Below, piece after piece: positions 36,311 to 44,241 of a stretch of 64,000 nucleotides of DNA. Below the pieces are notes generated by a model. That model was not told where the DNA came from. It worked only from the letters and a program-made list of their open reading frames with translations, and did no database searches. Position numbers and translations under genes: made by a program. Positions within the stretch are counted from its first letter, which is position 1, and each line of letters starts with the position of its first letter. The DNA is from Acinetobacter brisouii CIP 110357 (GTDB lineage: Bacteria; Pseudomonadota; Gammaproteobacteria; Pseudomonadales; Moraxellaceae). The DNA lies in contig NZ_KI530762.1 of NCBI RefSeq assembly GCF_000488275.1, positions 1,458,971 through 1,522,970 of the forward strand, in the 5' to 3' direction.

Positions 36311-38601
36311 TGCTGTTCACCATTACCAAGTGATGGGAATAAATTCTCATCAGTAGCCATTGCGCTATCCCCGAACTGGCTAGGCTCAGGAGCGAAGTTT
36401 TGTTGATCCGTTTCATCAGGCATTAAAAAACCGCCATCTTGAGGCGGTTCTTGTGGTGCTTGTTGCGACATGTTAGGCGGCGGATCAGGCTCATCTAACT
36501 GCGAAAAATCTTGTGGTTCATTTGTTTCGGTAGGCTCATTTGGGTCGTTTTTATCAAACTCACCTGGTTCATAGTTGTCTGTGCTATCACCATTTTGCAG
36601 CCATTGCGGTGGGACTTGGCTTAATAGGTCTTTAACACCGAGCATTTGCTGCTTAAGCAACTCAGCAACACTACGAAGCTCTTGAACATCGGCACGGCTT
36701 GCGGCATTGATCTGTGCAACCTCAATGTCTTTACGAGCCTGTAGCTCGACTTTCATCATCTCTAAGTTGCGATCAGCATTTTTATCCTGTAATTGCTGTT
36801 GTAAAGCAGTCATATCAGCAGTCATTTTCTGCACAACCTGATCAAGCTGCTGAATCTGTGCCTTAGCCTGCGCTGGGTCAATACTGTCTTTACCAAGCGC
36901 CTGCGCTGGAACAAGCATCTTCACACGTTCAGCAATTTCTTTACTGTTCAGCAATGGAGAGTTTGCAATCATCAAATCAGCAATGATGTTGAACAAGTTT
37001 GGATTGGTTTGCACAAGCTGCATCATAAGCGCGAAAGATTCTTCACGTTGAGTGTTGAATGCTGGACCAGTATCCATACGCACATCAAAACGACCAACTG
37101 TTACATCGTTCAAGATACCGTTGATTGCTTTTTCTTCTTCATCTGGAGTTTGTGGCTTGGCATTAAGCTTAACCAATTCACTATCACCATCATTCCCAAT
37201 AATTCTTCGAACCATTTCTGTATCGTACAAAATCGGGAAAAGACCGATCAAAACACGCGCTGAATGACGAATGGTTTTGTTCACGTTGTCTTGAAAGTGG
37301 AACTGTGCTGTGTCTGCTTGACGTTGTAGCAAGCCAATTGCCCGACCTGACTGATTATTTACCTCTTGACCCATGGTTGGGTTATGCATGTTCAAAATGT
37401 CAGGAATAAGCTGCTGTGCGCTTTGAGCAGCATTCAAAATACCTACTGGCGGAGCAGCTGCACCAATTTTTTGAGGATATGGAATTGGATTTCCGTTTTC
37501 GTCAGTACCTTTAAAACGCAAATACACCGCGCTTGAAGGATTTTTCCATTCTTCAAAATCAGCAATACCTCGGTCATCGACAATCGTCATTTCATCTTGG
37601 TTTTTCTGCAAGATATGTGCTTCTGTTGACTTCCAATAATTGAAAAGCCGTTGAGCATCTTTTGCAAAGTGAACCAACGAGAAAATATGACGTTTGTTCT
37701 CAATCCAAGTAACTTCGCCATACACTGGAAAAATCGGAATCCATTTACCAGGGAAAACGCCTTTCTCAAGAACTTTTGATGCGGTAACTTTTGCCCATTT
37801 TACTTCTGTGCGTGTTGTAGAGCGCTCAGCAATAATGAGCTCAGGTGGCAATTCAGTCTCAAGATTAGATTTTAAAACCGTTGTGCCATCCGCTAATCGA
37901 TAAAGCGTATCTTTAACCTGCTCTTTGTAGAAGTATTCAGCAACACATACGGCGTTATGTGTTGTGTTAAACCAAACAGGATTACTTGCATAGTCAAAAT
38001 TGTCTGGAACAAGGTCTTTGCCGTATTGCGCACGCAATTCCTCAAGCTCAACCCACTCACACACCAATGCACGTGTCATATCCGAGCCGTCAAGCTCTTT
38101 GGAGAGCGGGTCGATAAATACTGCTTGTGGATTAACAATCGCCTGGAAGCGTGGCTCCTGATTAAATGAATGCTCATCCACGTAGTCAGTGACAATACGA
38201 TAAAAGCCGACTGCGGAATGGACTTGGTTTGCTGCTGCGGTATCGAGTGCATTTTCAAAGTTTGATGCTTCTTCAACATCTTTGATCAAACCGCCAAGAA
38301 TTTCAGCAATTTCAGGATCTGCATCTGAGTCAACAGGAACAACTTTAGCCTGAGGTCGGTTTTGACGCATTGTGTTGATCTGTTGCTGTACATAGGCACG
38401 AACAAGATTAATCTCAAGCGTTGGCTTGCCTTCATGCTTACGCTTCTGCAATGCATGTTTATCCCACTGCGCACCTTCAAGAGTCACAAACTCTTTGTCA
38501 TACAAGCCTTGATCATAAATCGGTTGCCAGTATGCATGTGCTTCATTTCTAAATTTCTTTGCAGCATCAAGAATGATTTGATCTTCGTCTGTCTTACTCA
38601 T
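36307..38601 (-). CDS. portal protein (P22 gp1 family)
   Basis: 764 residues from the ATG at 38601 (MSKTDEDQIILDAAKKFRN); the frame from 38664 adds 21 residues read from the end of terL. P22-like portal core: YDKEFVTLEGAQWDK, RPTLEINLVR-like KPTLEINLVRAYVQQQ, FIDPLSKELDGSDM, YFYKE and SGRAIGLLQRQ. The C-terminal 250 residues are a Gln-rich helical barrel and an acidic Pro/Asp/Glu-rich tail. Dodecameric DNA channel at one capsid vertex. SD GGGATAA. Confidence 0.9.
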   Translation of the reverse strand: MSKTDEDQIILDAAKKFRNEAHAYWQPIYDQGLYDKEFVTLEGAQWDKHALQKRKHEGKPTLEINLVRAYVQQQINTMRQNRPQAKVVPVDSDADPEIAEILGGLIKDVEEASNFENALDTAAANQVHSAVGFYRIVTDYVDEHSFNQEPRFQAIVNPQAVFIDPLSKELDGSDMTRALVCEWVELEELRAQYGKDLVPDNFDYASNPVWFNTTHNAVCVAEYFYKEQVKDTLYRLADGTTVLKSNLETELPPELIIAERSTTRTEVKWAKVTASKVLEKGVFPGKWIPIFPVYGEVTWIENKRHIFSLVHFAKDAQRLFNYWKSTEAHILQKNQDEMTIVDDRGIADFEEWKNPSSAVYLRFKGTDENGNPIPYPQKIGAAAPPVGILNAAQSAQQLIPDILNMHNPTMGQEVNNQSGRAIGLLQRQADTAQFHFQDNVNKTIRHSARVLIGLFPILYDTEMVRRIIGNDGDSELVKLNAKPQTPDEEEKAINGILNDVTVGRFDVRMDTGPAFNTQREESFALMMQLVQTNPNLFNIIADLMIANSPLLNSKEIAERVKMLVPAQALGKDSIDPAQAKAQIQQLDQVVQKMTADMTALQQQLQDKNADRNLEMMKVELQARKDIEVAQINAASRADVQELRSVAELLKQQMLGVKDLLSQVPPQWLQNGDSTDNYEPGEFDKNDPNEPTETNEPQDFSQLDEPDPPPNMSQQAPQEPPQDGGFLMPDETDQQNFAPEPSQFGDSAMATDENLFPSLGNGEQQ

Positions 38602-38602
38602 T

Positions 38603-39886
38603 TTATCCCATCCAAGAATTTGCATGTCGTGGTGGCGGCGGTGCAGATGATTGTGTTGCAACACTCATCTTATTAATATTCAAAGCACCTTCACCAAACG
38701 CATCAGAACTATGTGATGCCCAGTCATGAACTGGCGTAGCTTTGAATTGATCAAGCTTATCGTTGAATTCACGTCTATAGTTCTGCAATGCCCGAATACC
38801 ATGCTTACAGTTTTCAGCATCAAACCAACAGTTTTTTAGCATCTGGCGTGTTGCTTCAATACGATCTTCGACACCAAGTCTTGCACCTTTAGCCATTCGA
38901 TACCCAAGTGTTGCCATAGTCTGCTCACGGCTCACACCAGAGCTAAGATCTCTTGCTGCAATATCATGTGGTGCGAAGTGCTTCTCGTAGTTGTAGCCGT
39001 GTTTCTGCTTTTTCTCATCAAGAATTCGAGCATAATGAGCCAATGGCTCATTGTTCGCCTCATAATGATCAATGACACGAATCTCTTTGCCATAAACTTG
39101 AAAGAACCAAATTGCAGTAGGATCAAGAATCCCCAAATCCCATGACGTATAAACAGGCAAATTAGGATCATGTGGAACTTTGCAGATTCGGTTTTCGCGT
39201 TTGATTTGCTCAAACTCAGCTTTGTAAATTGCACCATCTGCGATAGTCTTAGGTAGTCCAAGCCAAATGTTTTCCCATTTTTCATAGTCCGTTTCTTTCA
39301 TGTGTTCAGACTCTTCGATTAGCTCAGGCGGGCACCACGGATTGTCAAAGTAATTGATAGTAATCACTACAGCATTGTCTTTGCTTTGCAGTTTTTCACT
39401 CATCAGCCAAACTGGGTCAGATGGCAAATAAGGGTTAAATGATGCCCAAATTTCAGAACCAGGCTTACGAATTGTAGGAATCAAAACATCCCATGATCGC
39501 TGGCAAACTGATTGTGCTTCTTCGACCCAAACAATGTCACAACCCTCATATGACTTGATTGACTCAACCGTATGTGATGCAAGACCAGCAAACAGGAATT
39601 GAGAGCCATTTATCCCGCGTATCTCACTGTCAAGTGACTGGTAGAATTGACCAAGATTTAGAGCTTGAATCTGATCATCAAGCAAAGCCTTTACGGACTC
39701 CTTAATTGATTTCTGTACCTCACGAGTACACAGCACCCGAAGCGGTTTTGATGCAGCCATAATGAGCAGCATCTTTGCAATTGACCACGACTTACCAGAA
39801 CCACGGCCGCCGCGAGCAATCTTGTATCGAGCAGGTTTAAAAAATGGTTTGAACTTTTGCGGGAATTTAACGCTGATCTTCTCCAT
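38603..39886 (-). CDS. terminase large subunit
   Basis: 427 residues. Packaging motor: Walker A GGRGSGKSWSIAKM, Walker B IVWVEEAQ, and the RNase-H-like nuclease domain with TSWDLGILDPTAIWF and HDIAARDLSSGVSR, DAFGEG near the end. The architecture matches the PBSX/P22-like terminase_6 group. Start at 39886 (MEKISVKF), 19 bases within the small-subunit gene; GGAG lies nine bases upstream. A MWSLAMEK reading adds five residues. Confidence 0.93.
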   Translation of the reverse strand: MEKISVKFPQKFKPFFKPARYKIARGGRGSGKSWSIAKMLLIMAASKPLRVLCTREVQKSIKESVKALLDDQIQALNLGQFYQSLDSEIRGINGSQFLFAGLASHTVESIKSYEGCDIVWVEEAQSVCQRSWDVLIPTIRKPGSEIWASFNPYLPSDPVWLMSEKLQSKDNAVVITINYFDNPWCPPELIEESEHMKETDYEKWENIWLGLPKTIADGAIYKAEFEQIKRENRICKVPHDPNLPVYTSWDLGILDPTAIWFFQVYGKEIRVIDHYEANNEPLAHYARILDEKKQKHGYNYEKHFAPHDIAARDLSSGVSREQTMATLGYRMAKGARLGVEDRIEATRQMLKNCWFDAENCKHGIRALQNYRREFNDKLDQFKATPVHDWASHSSDAFGEGALNINKMSVATQSSAPPPPRHANSWMG

Positions 39887-40406
39887 CGCCAAACTCCACA
39901 TTGAAACTGATATTCAGTGAGCCTGAATGCTCATGCTTAATGTTTTCTTTAAACGCGCCGACAGCAATATGCTTCCCAAGCAACTCAAGATTCTTTACTT
40001 TGTCAGGCCATTTGATCTTTTTAAGCCAACCAGATTGAGTTCGCTCATCACCAAAACCTTCAAATTCCTCTAGGTTTTCAATATTGGAGATATATTGACG
40101 CCAAATCTTAGGCCACTCACTGATTGGCTTTAAGCAGTAGTTATCATCCATGATGTCTAAAACATCCATCTGATCGATCTCAACCAAACGCTTTAGAACA
40201 TAGTCAGCGTCAATCTGAACGCGCTCTTTGCGTTCTTTTAGTGCTTCTTGAATGGCTTTTGCAATACTAGGTTTTGCTAGGTTTTCAGCACCAATCTCAT
40301 TAGCTGTTTTTGCGCTATATCCTGCACGAATTGCAGCTTGCGTAGCGTTAAGATCAATCAGGTATTCATCAACAAATCGTTGTTGCTTTGCAGTGAGCTT
40401 TGACAT
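39867..40406 (-). CDS. terminase small subunit
   Basis: 179 residues from the ATG at 40406, with a perfect AGGAGG five bases upstream; longer frames run through the leader terminator. The N-terminus MSKLTAKQQRFVDEYLIDLNATQAAIRAGYSAKTA is the terminase_2 helix-turn-helix, followed by QEALKERKERVQIDADYVLKRL. Recognises the packaging site and loads TerL. First gene of the late operon, directly behind the Q-controlled leader. Confidence 0.93.
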   Translation of the reverse strand: MSKLTAKQQRFVDEYLIDLNATQAAIRAGYSAKTANEIGAENLAKPSIAKAIQEALKERKERVQIDADYVLKRLVEIDQMDVLDIMDDNYCLKPISEWPKIWRQYISNIENLEEFEGFGDERTQSGWLKKIKWPDKVKNLELLGKHIAVGAFKENIKHEHSGSLNISFNVEFGDGEDQR

Positions 40407-40430
40407 ATTTCCTCCTGCAAAACTCAAATA

Positions 40431-40471
40431 AAAAAAGGCACCTGAGCTTCCGAAAACACAGGCGCCTTTTT
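40431..40471 (-). terminator. second terminator of the late leader
   Basis: Minus strand: AAAAAGGCGCCTG, 14-nt loop, CAGGTGCCTTTTTT (one A-C mismatch), 25 bp before terS. It would block late transcription unless the polymerase is modified by the Q protein. Confidence 0.85.
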
Positions 40472-40546
40472 GCCGCAATACACTCGGCTAATCATCAATC
40501 CAAAATAAACGCTTTAAAAAGTTAAGCATATCCCTATCCTCAAAAC

Positions 40547-40614
40547 TGGCTCGCCATGTAGGACTTGAACCTACGACCCTAAAAATCGGCTCTAACCAAC
40601 TGAGCTAATGGCGC
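40547..40614 (-). tRNA. tRNA-like element with collapsed anticodon arm (68 nt incl. CCA)
   Basis: Minus strand begins GCGCCAT-TA-GCTC, has a perfect D arm (GCTC AGTTGGTTA GAGC), a perfect T arm (GTAGG TTCAAGT CCTAC), a 3' ATGGCG acceptor strand and an encoded CCA. Only 14 nt (CGATTTTTAGGGTC) lie between D and T arms, where a canonical tRNA needs about 22. A 5-bp anticodon stem with 7-nt loop therefore cannot form. The first acceptor pair is G-A. It is either a decayed tRNA or a structural mimic retained in the late leader. No amino acid identity can be assigned. Confidence 0.6.
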
Positions 40615-40630
40615 AATTATTTCAGGCAAT

Positions 40631-40658
40631 AAAAAAGCCCACCATAATGTGAGCTTTT
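40631..40658 (-). terminator. first terminator of the late leader (tR'-like)
   Basis: Minus strand: AAAAGCTCAC-ATTATG-GTGGGCTTTTTTATT, about 50 bp downstream of the predicted late promoter and upstream of the tRNA-like element. Confidence 0.8.
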
Positions 40659-40704
40659 AAATTTATCAGTGTGAACTACTTATACTTCGTGCCACTGTAC
40701 CATA

Positions 40705-40733
40705 AATCTATAATATTAATGACGTCACGTCAA
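40705..40733 (-). promoter_or_regulatory. predicted late promoter (pR'-like)
   Basis: TTGACG (-35, 40733-40728) and TAGATT (-10, 40710-40705) on the minus strand are separated by 17 bp. A TATAGA two bases upstream of the -10 offers an alternative with 15-bp spacing. It lies immediately after the Q stop codon and before two terminators, as in lambdoid phages. Confidence 0.55.
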
Positions 40734-40736
40734 CAA

Positions 40737-41237
40737 TCACTTTTTATCTTTTGCTTTGTAATCAATGAATGAATATCGAGCATGGATAGCAGCTAGACCA
40801 CACTTGATGTCAAACTTTGCATCCATGAGTGTTCGTTCATTGTTTACAAGTCGAGAGATTGGCATTCCGTAAAAATAACGGTCAATCACAGCATCAAGCC
40901 AACCGTCCAAAACTTCTGACTGCCCCTGCATATCCAAGATTAAACGTTGTACGGCGCGAGCCTCATTATCTGTAATCTCACACGCAACCCCCTTACTGGT
41001 TGGCTTTGGTGCCTGATCATCGCTGCACAACCAATCAGCCAAAATCTGCTCTTCTGACTTGATCTTCTGTTTACTCTTTTTGACAGCCTGATCCATTGCA
41101 ACAGCAATCGGGTTCACGCTACACCCACAAGTACCAGACACGCTACTCATCCAAGCCCCAAACTGGTAAAGCCATTCTTCAAGTGTGAATCGCTTCCAGT
41201 CCACAATTTGCATAATATGATTTACTGCTGCATTCAT
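40737..41237 (-). CDS. Q-type late antiterminator
   Basis: 166 residues. The pattern LEEWLYQFGAWMSSVSGT ... NPIAVAMD ... EITDNEARAVQRLILDM ... LDAVIDRYFYGMPISRLV follows the phage 82/P22-type antitermination Q family (Phage_antitermQ). That family has a W-x-x-W-like N-terminus, a C/D-D-x-EA turn and a C-terminal YY.YG.S helix-turn-helix. Position is decisive: last gene of the early right operon and just upstream of a promoter plus two terminators ahead of the terminase genes. It would let RNA polymerase read through into the late operon. Confidence 0.75.
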   Translation of the reverse strand: MNAAVNHIMQIVDWKRFTLEEWLYQFGAWMSSVSGTCGCSVNPIAVAMDQAVKKSKQKIKSEEQILADWLCSDDQAPKPTSKGVACEITDNEARAVQRLILDMQGQSEVLDGWLDAVIDRYFYGMPISRLVNNERTLMDAKFDIKCGLAAIHARYSFIDYKAKDKK

Positions 41238-41246
41238 CCCAATCCC

Positions 41247-41381
41247 CTACTTAACATTCACAATTGCAATCAAGAACAAGCCCACCACAATGACAAATGC
41301 AGACCAATCAACAATCCCGCCATCCTTGATCTTTGCACCCATCATAAAAACCAGTAGCAACACAGATAAAATGATTTTCAT
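41247..41381 (-). CDS. 44-aa single-pass membrane peptide
   Basis: MKIILSVLLLVFMMGAKIKDG... and a second hydrophobic stretch FVIVVGLFLIAIVNVK. The ATG overlaps the stop of the nuclease gene (TGATG), and the frame ends nine bases before the Q gene. A coupled microprotein of unknown function. Confidence 0.6.
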   Translation of the reverse strand: MKIILSVLLLVFMMGAKIKDGGIVDWSAFVIVVGLFLIAIVNVK

Positions 41382-41788
41382 CACGCCACCTTTTGATCTA
41401 ATGCTTTAATTAAGTTTTCAATATCTCGAAGCAATCGCCCTGACTTAACTTGTTGTGTACTACCCTTCAAAACGTGATAACCCAAAATCGCTGCTTGGTT
41501 ATATTTTTCGCAATCCCCCTCAAACCCTTTACCACGCGTATGTCTGCCCTGAGACCAAACACCACCCTCGACCTCGATCAAAATCGAATAGCCATCAATC
41601 CGAAAATCAGCGCGCCATTTGCGCTCTGGATGAAACTGGAACTCCTTTATGTAAGCAATCTTCATTGCGTCAAGCTGTCTTGCCAGTAATGCTTCACCGA
41701 CTGACACGGCGCGCGGCTGCTTCTTTGCTTGTGGTCTACGTGCGTTTTTGATTTGTTTTGAGTAATTATTCATTGCAATTGTCGTCAT
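41381..41788 (-). CDS. phage PD-(D/E)XK-type endonuclease
   Basis: 135 residues. RKWRADFRID followed by YSILIEVEGGVW gives the D...ExE core of the PD-(D/E)XK nuclease fold; GRHTRGKGFEGDCEKYNQAAILGYHVL is the typical following helix. Related small phage nucleases (VRR-NUC or DUF559-like) process branched DNA and often sit between the replication and Q genes, the slot of the RusA/NinG resolvases in lambda-like phages. A Holliday-junction resolvase role is therefore attractive but unproven. Confidence 0.72.
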   Translation of the reverse strand: MTTIAMNNYSKQIKNARRPQAKKQPRAVSVGEALLARQLDAMKIAYIKEFQFHPERKWRADFRIDGYSILIEVEGGVWSQGRHTRGKGFEGDCEKYNQAAILGYHVLKGSTQQVKSGRLLRDIENLIKALDQKVA

Positions 41789-42129
41789 TCGTCACCACCT
41801 TTAAGTACTTTTGCTAAATGCTCTTTGATTAGAACTAATGCAGAATTCCATCCCCTGTTGTAAGAATCACCTTGATATAAATATTCCTGCATATCGAAAT
41901 ATTCTTTCATGTCCGCTAATTGGTCTTTTAATTCATCAATCCTTTCCTGCCTCACCAAAACAGCCAACTCACGATCTTTCAGGTTTTTACTCAAATCCGT
42001 GACTTTACTTTCAAGCTCCTCAATCCGCTTCTGCTGTTCCTGCCACACCGCCATAGCAGGCTCTTGAACAATTGCGAGTTCAGCACAATTGAAGTTTTTT
42101 ATAATTTCCCAAACTTTTTTAATACTCAT
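41785..42129 (-). CDS. coiled-coil phage protein, 114 aa
   Basis: Residues 30-80 form a strong coiled coil (QKRIEELESKVTDLSKNLKDRE). The C-terminus YNRGWNSALVLIKEHLAKVLKGG is found at the ends of several Acinetobacter phage early proteins. ATGA overlaps with both neighbours. Function unknown. Confidence 0.65.
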   Translation of the reverse strand: MSIKKVWEIIKNFNCAELAIVQEPAMAVWQEQQKRIEELESKVTDLSKNLKDRELAVLVRQERIDELKDQLADMKEYFDMQEYLYQGDSYNRGWNSALVLIKEHLAKVLKGGDE

Positions 42130-42227
42130 AAAAACCTCAACGCATGATGTTCACTGTTGCCACCCCCTGCCAAAAGGCAGAAGGCGATTAAAAGGATCAT
42201 AAAAATTAGAAAATCGCGTGGGGTCAT
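42126..42227 (-). CDS. 33-aa membrane microprotein
   Basis: MTPRDFLIFMILLIAFCLLA followed by a GGGNSEHHALRFL tail. Its ATG overlaps the upstream stop (ATGA) and its own stop overlaps the next ATG (ATGA). This double coupling is hard to get by chance and argues that it is translated. One membrane helix; role unknown. Confidence 0.65.
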   Translation of the reverse strand: MTPRDFLIFMILLIAFCLLAGGGNSEHHALRFL

Positions 42228-42772
42228 GCTACCCCCTTTCTATTCCGCGCTTCAGCCACAGACGCACCCATGATCTGGCGCATGACTTTCTGCCCGTTGT
42301 TGTTCTTCGGTTTCTTAACTCTCGGTTTTGGTACAGCCTTAGGCTTAGGCTGCAAATGTCTAGCCTGTTCAGCAAACACAGACGCGAAATGTGGTTGAAA
42401 TTGCTGATATTCATGCACTCGCATAAACCCACGATTTGCAATCAGTGAAGCCGTAGTTGCATTGATTCTCGCAAGCGTTGCCAAAAACTTCATTGCACCA
42501 GTGAATGCACGTGCCGCTTCAACAAATTCCTGATACTGCTCATCGGTTGCCATCGCAGGTTTTTCACGCACGATGATGATTTCTTTCACTGGTTTCGCAT
42601 TCGGAAACTTCTGCTGAAGCACCACATCAAGCTCAGCTTTCAAACTGTGATGCTCATTATTGCGATAAGCGTTAAGCACAGACTTCACGATGCAAAGCTC
42701 ATAAGGAGGACGGCGTTTAATTTCAGCCAGTGTTTTAAGCGCTTCTTTGATTTGTTCTGAAATGTAGATCAT
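42224..42772 (-). CDS. early-region hypothetical protein, 182 aa
   Basis: Helical. The central part EYQEFVEAARAFTGAMKFLATLARINATTA is followed by a strongly basic C-terminal region (KPKAVPKPRVKKPKNNNGQK, ending RQIMGASVAEARNRKGVA), suggestive of nucleic-acid contact. Coupled by ATGA to the methyltransferase gene upstream. Not recognised. Confidence 0.6.
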   Translation of the reverse strand: MIYISEQIKEALKTLAEIKRRPPYELCIVKSVLNAYRNNEHHSLKAELDVVLQQKFPNAKPVKEIIIVREKPAMATDEQYQEFVEAARAFTGAMKFLATLARINATTASLIANRGFMRVHEYQQFQPHFASVFAEQARHLQPKPKAVPKPRVKKPKNNNGQKVMRQIMGASVAEARNRKGVA

Positions 42773-44241
42773 GCTGCCCCCTGGTATTTGCTTTCATGGC
42801 TGAAATTGGCACGTACAAGTGCTTCTGATAATTGCGGTGGAACTGAATTACCAACCATGCGACCTTGCTCAGTTTTGGTTAGCTTTATCGTGTTTCCATG
42901 CTCATCAATGCCGTAACTGAAGATGTATGTACTTGGAAAACCTTGTGCTTTGAACAATTCGACTGGCTGGAACATACGCATGCCAATATCAACAATTTGA
43001 TGTAGCACGCCTTTTACGGTCACTAAACCAAATCGATCTTTGGTTGGAATCGTTCTAAGCGGAGTAGCCAAGCTATTGCCGTCTTTCTCGTTTCCATAAA
43101 ATGCTGTTAAGAATGCATATACCGCTGCAAAATGCCCGCCGCCCGCAGTGATGGTATGCAGCGGATCTTGGACTGATTGACCAACACAATCTTTTCTCAG
43201 CTTGATCAGGGTTGCTGCTACCAGTGCGTTATGGTCTTTTGCGGTAATGGTGTGGATTGGCTCTTTTACATCACTTCCAGTGGCACCCGTGTAATGCTTG
43301 GCTAAAAATGCAGTAACCAAAGCATGATGACCACCTTTCACCTGAGCACATATAGTCCGAAGCGGCTCATTTGCTGACATGCAACGCGGAGTTGATGTAT
43401 TCGCAATTTCAGTCATTACTGGTGCAATGTGTTGATTATCAACACCAACAATGAATGGCTCAGGATTATTGATGACAAAACGAACTAAACCATTTGCCAA
43501 ACGGCGCGATGTAGCATCCACAAGTGGTTTTGATCGCTCAAAGATACTTGGGCATGGGATAGACCAATCAATGCATTCTGCCGCTGTGCGCCATGGTTTC
43601 AACTTGCCTTTTTTAACTTCCAAGCTCTCAGGCTTCCCATGAGTTGCTTTAGGCCAAACAATTGGCAATCCATCACGTCGAGCAACCAGAAAAAATCGTT
43701 TACGTGTAGTTGGTGCACCGAAGTCACATGCTACAAGCACACGCCATTCAACCTGATAACCCTGATAGCGTAGCGCCTTAACAAAACTTCTGAAGGTTTC
43801 GCCTTTGTGTTTTGGACATGGACGACCATCCTCAGCAGCACGGCCCCAAGTTTTAAACTCCTCGACATTCTCAAGCATGATGACGCGAGGTCGTGTTTTC
43901 GCCGCCCAGCGTAATGCTACCCAAGCAAGACCGCGAATTTTCTTTTCAACCGGTTTGCCACCTTTCGCTTTTGAGAAATGCTTGCAGTCAGGAGAAAGCC
44001 AAACAAGACCAACAGGTTGATTGCCAGTCACTTCAATTGGATCAACATCCCAGACAGACTCACAATAGTGTTTTGTGTCAGGATGATTAGCTCGATGCAT
44101 CGCCAAGGCTTTTGGATCATGGTTAATTGCAACATCAACAGGTCGACCGAAAGCAGCCTCAAGACCTGTGCTAGTACCGCCACCGCCTGCAAAGTTATCG
44201 ATGATCAATTCATGTGGGAAAAGGTTTAAATTCATGTTCAT
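42769..44241 (-). CDS. phage C5-cytosine DNA methyltransferase
   Basis: 490 residues. Motif I NFAGGGGTSTGLEAAFG (SAM binding), motif IV WLSPDCKHFSKAKGG with the catalytic Cys in a PDC context instead of PCQ, motif VI MLENVEEF, motif VIII TRKRFFLVARR, and motif X near the end (MVGNSVPPQLSEAL). The central target-recognition region is unusually long with a repeated TAKDHNALVAA / TKDRFGLVTV pattern. It probably protects phage DNA from host restriction. No cognate endonuclease gene is next to it. Confidence 0.9.
   Translation of the reverse strand: MNMNLNLFPHELIIDNFAGGGGTSTGLEAAFGRPVDVAINHDPKALAMHRANHPDTKHYCESVWDVDPIEVTGNQPVGLVWLSPDCKHFSKAKGGKPVEKKIRGLAWVALRWAAKTRPRVIMLENVEEFKTWGRAAEDGRPCPKHKGETFRSFVKALRYQGYQVEWRVLVACDFGAPTTRKRFFLVARRDGLPIVWPKATHGKPESLEVKKGKLKPWRTAAECIDWSIPCPSIFERSKPLVDATSRRLANGLVRFVINNPEPFIVGVDNQHIAPVMTEIANTSTPRCMSANEPLRTICAQVKGGHHALVTAFLAKHYTGATGSDVKEPIHTITAKDHNALVAATLIKLRKDCVGQSVQDPLHTITAGGGHFAAVYAFLTAFYGNEKDGNSLATPLRTIPTKDRFGLVTVKGVLHQIVDIGMRMFQPVELFKAQGFPSTYIFSYGIDEHGNTIKLTKTEQGRMVGNSVPPQLSEALVRANFSHESKYQGAA

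Noticed and set aside
40547..40614. Functional tRNA and integration target
   Set aside because: The anticodon arm is missing about eight nucleotides and the element lies deep inside the prophage, not at an edge.
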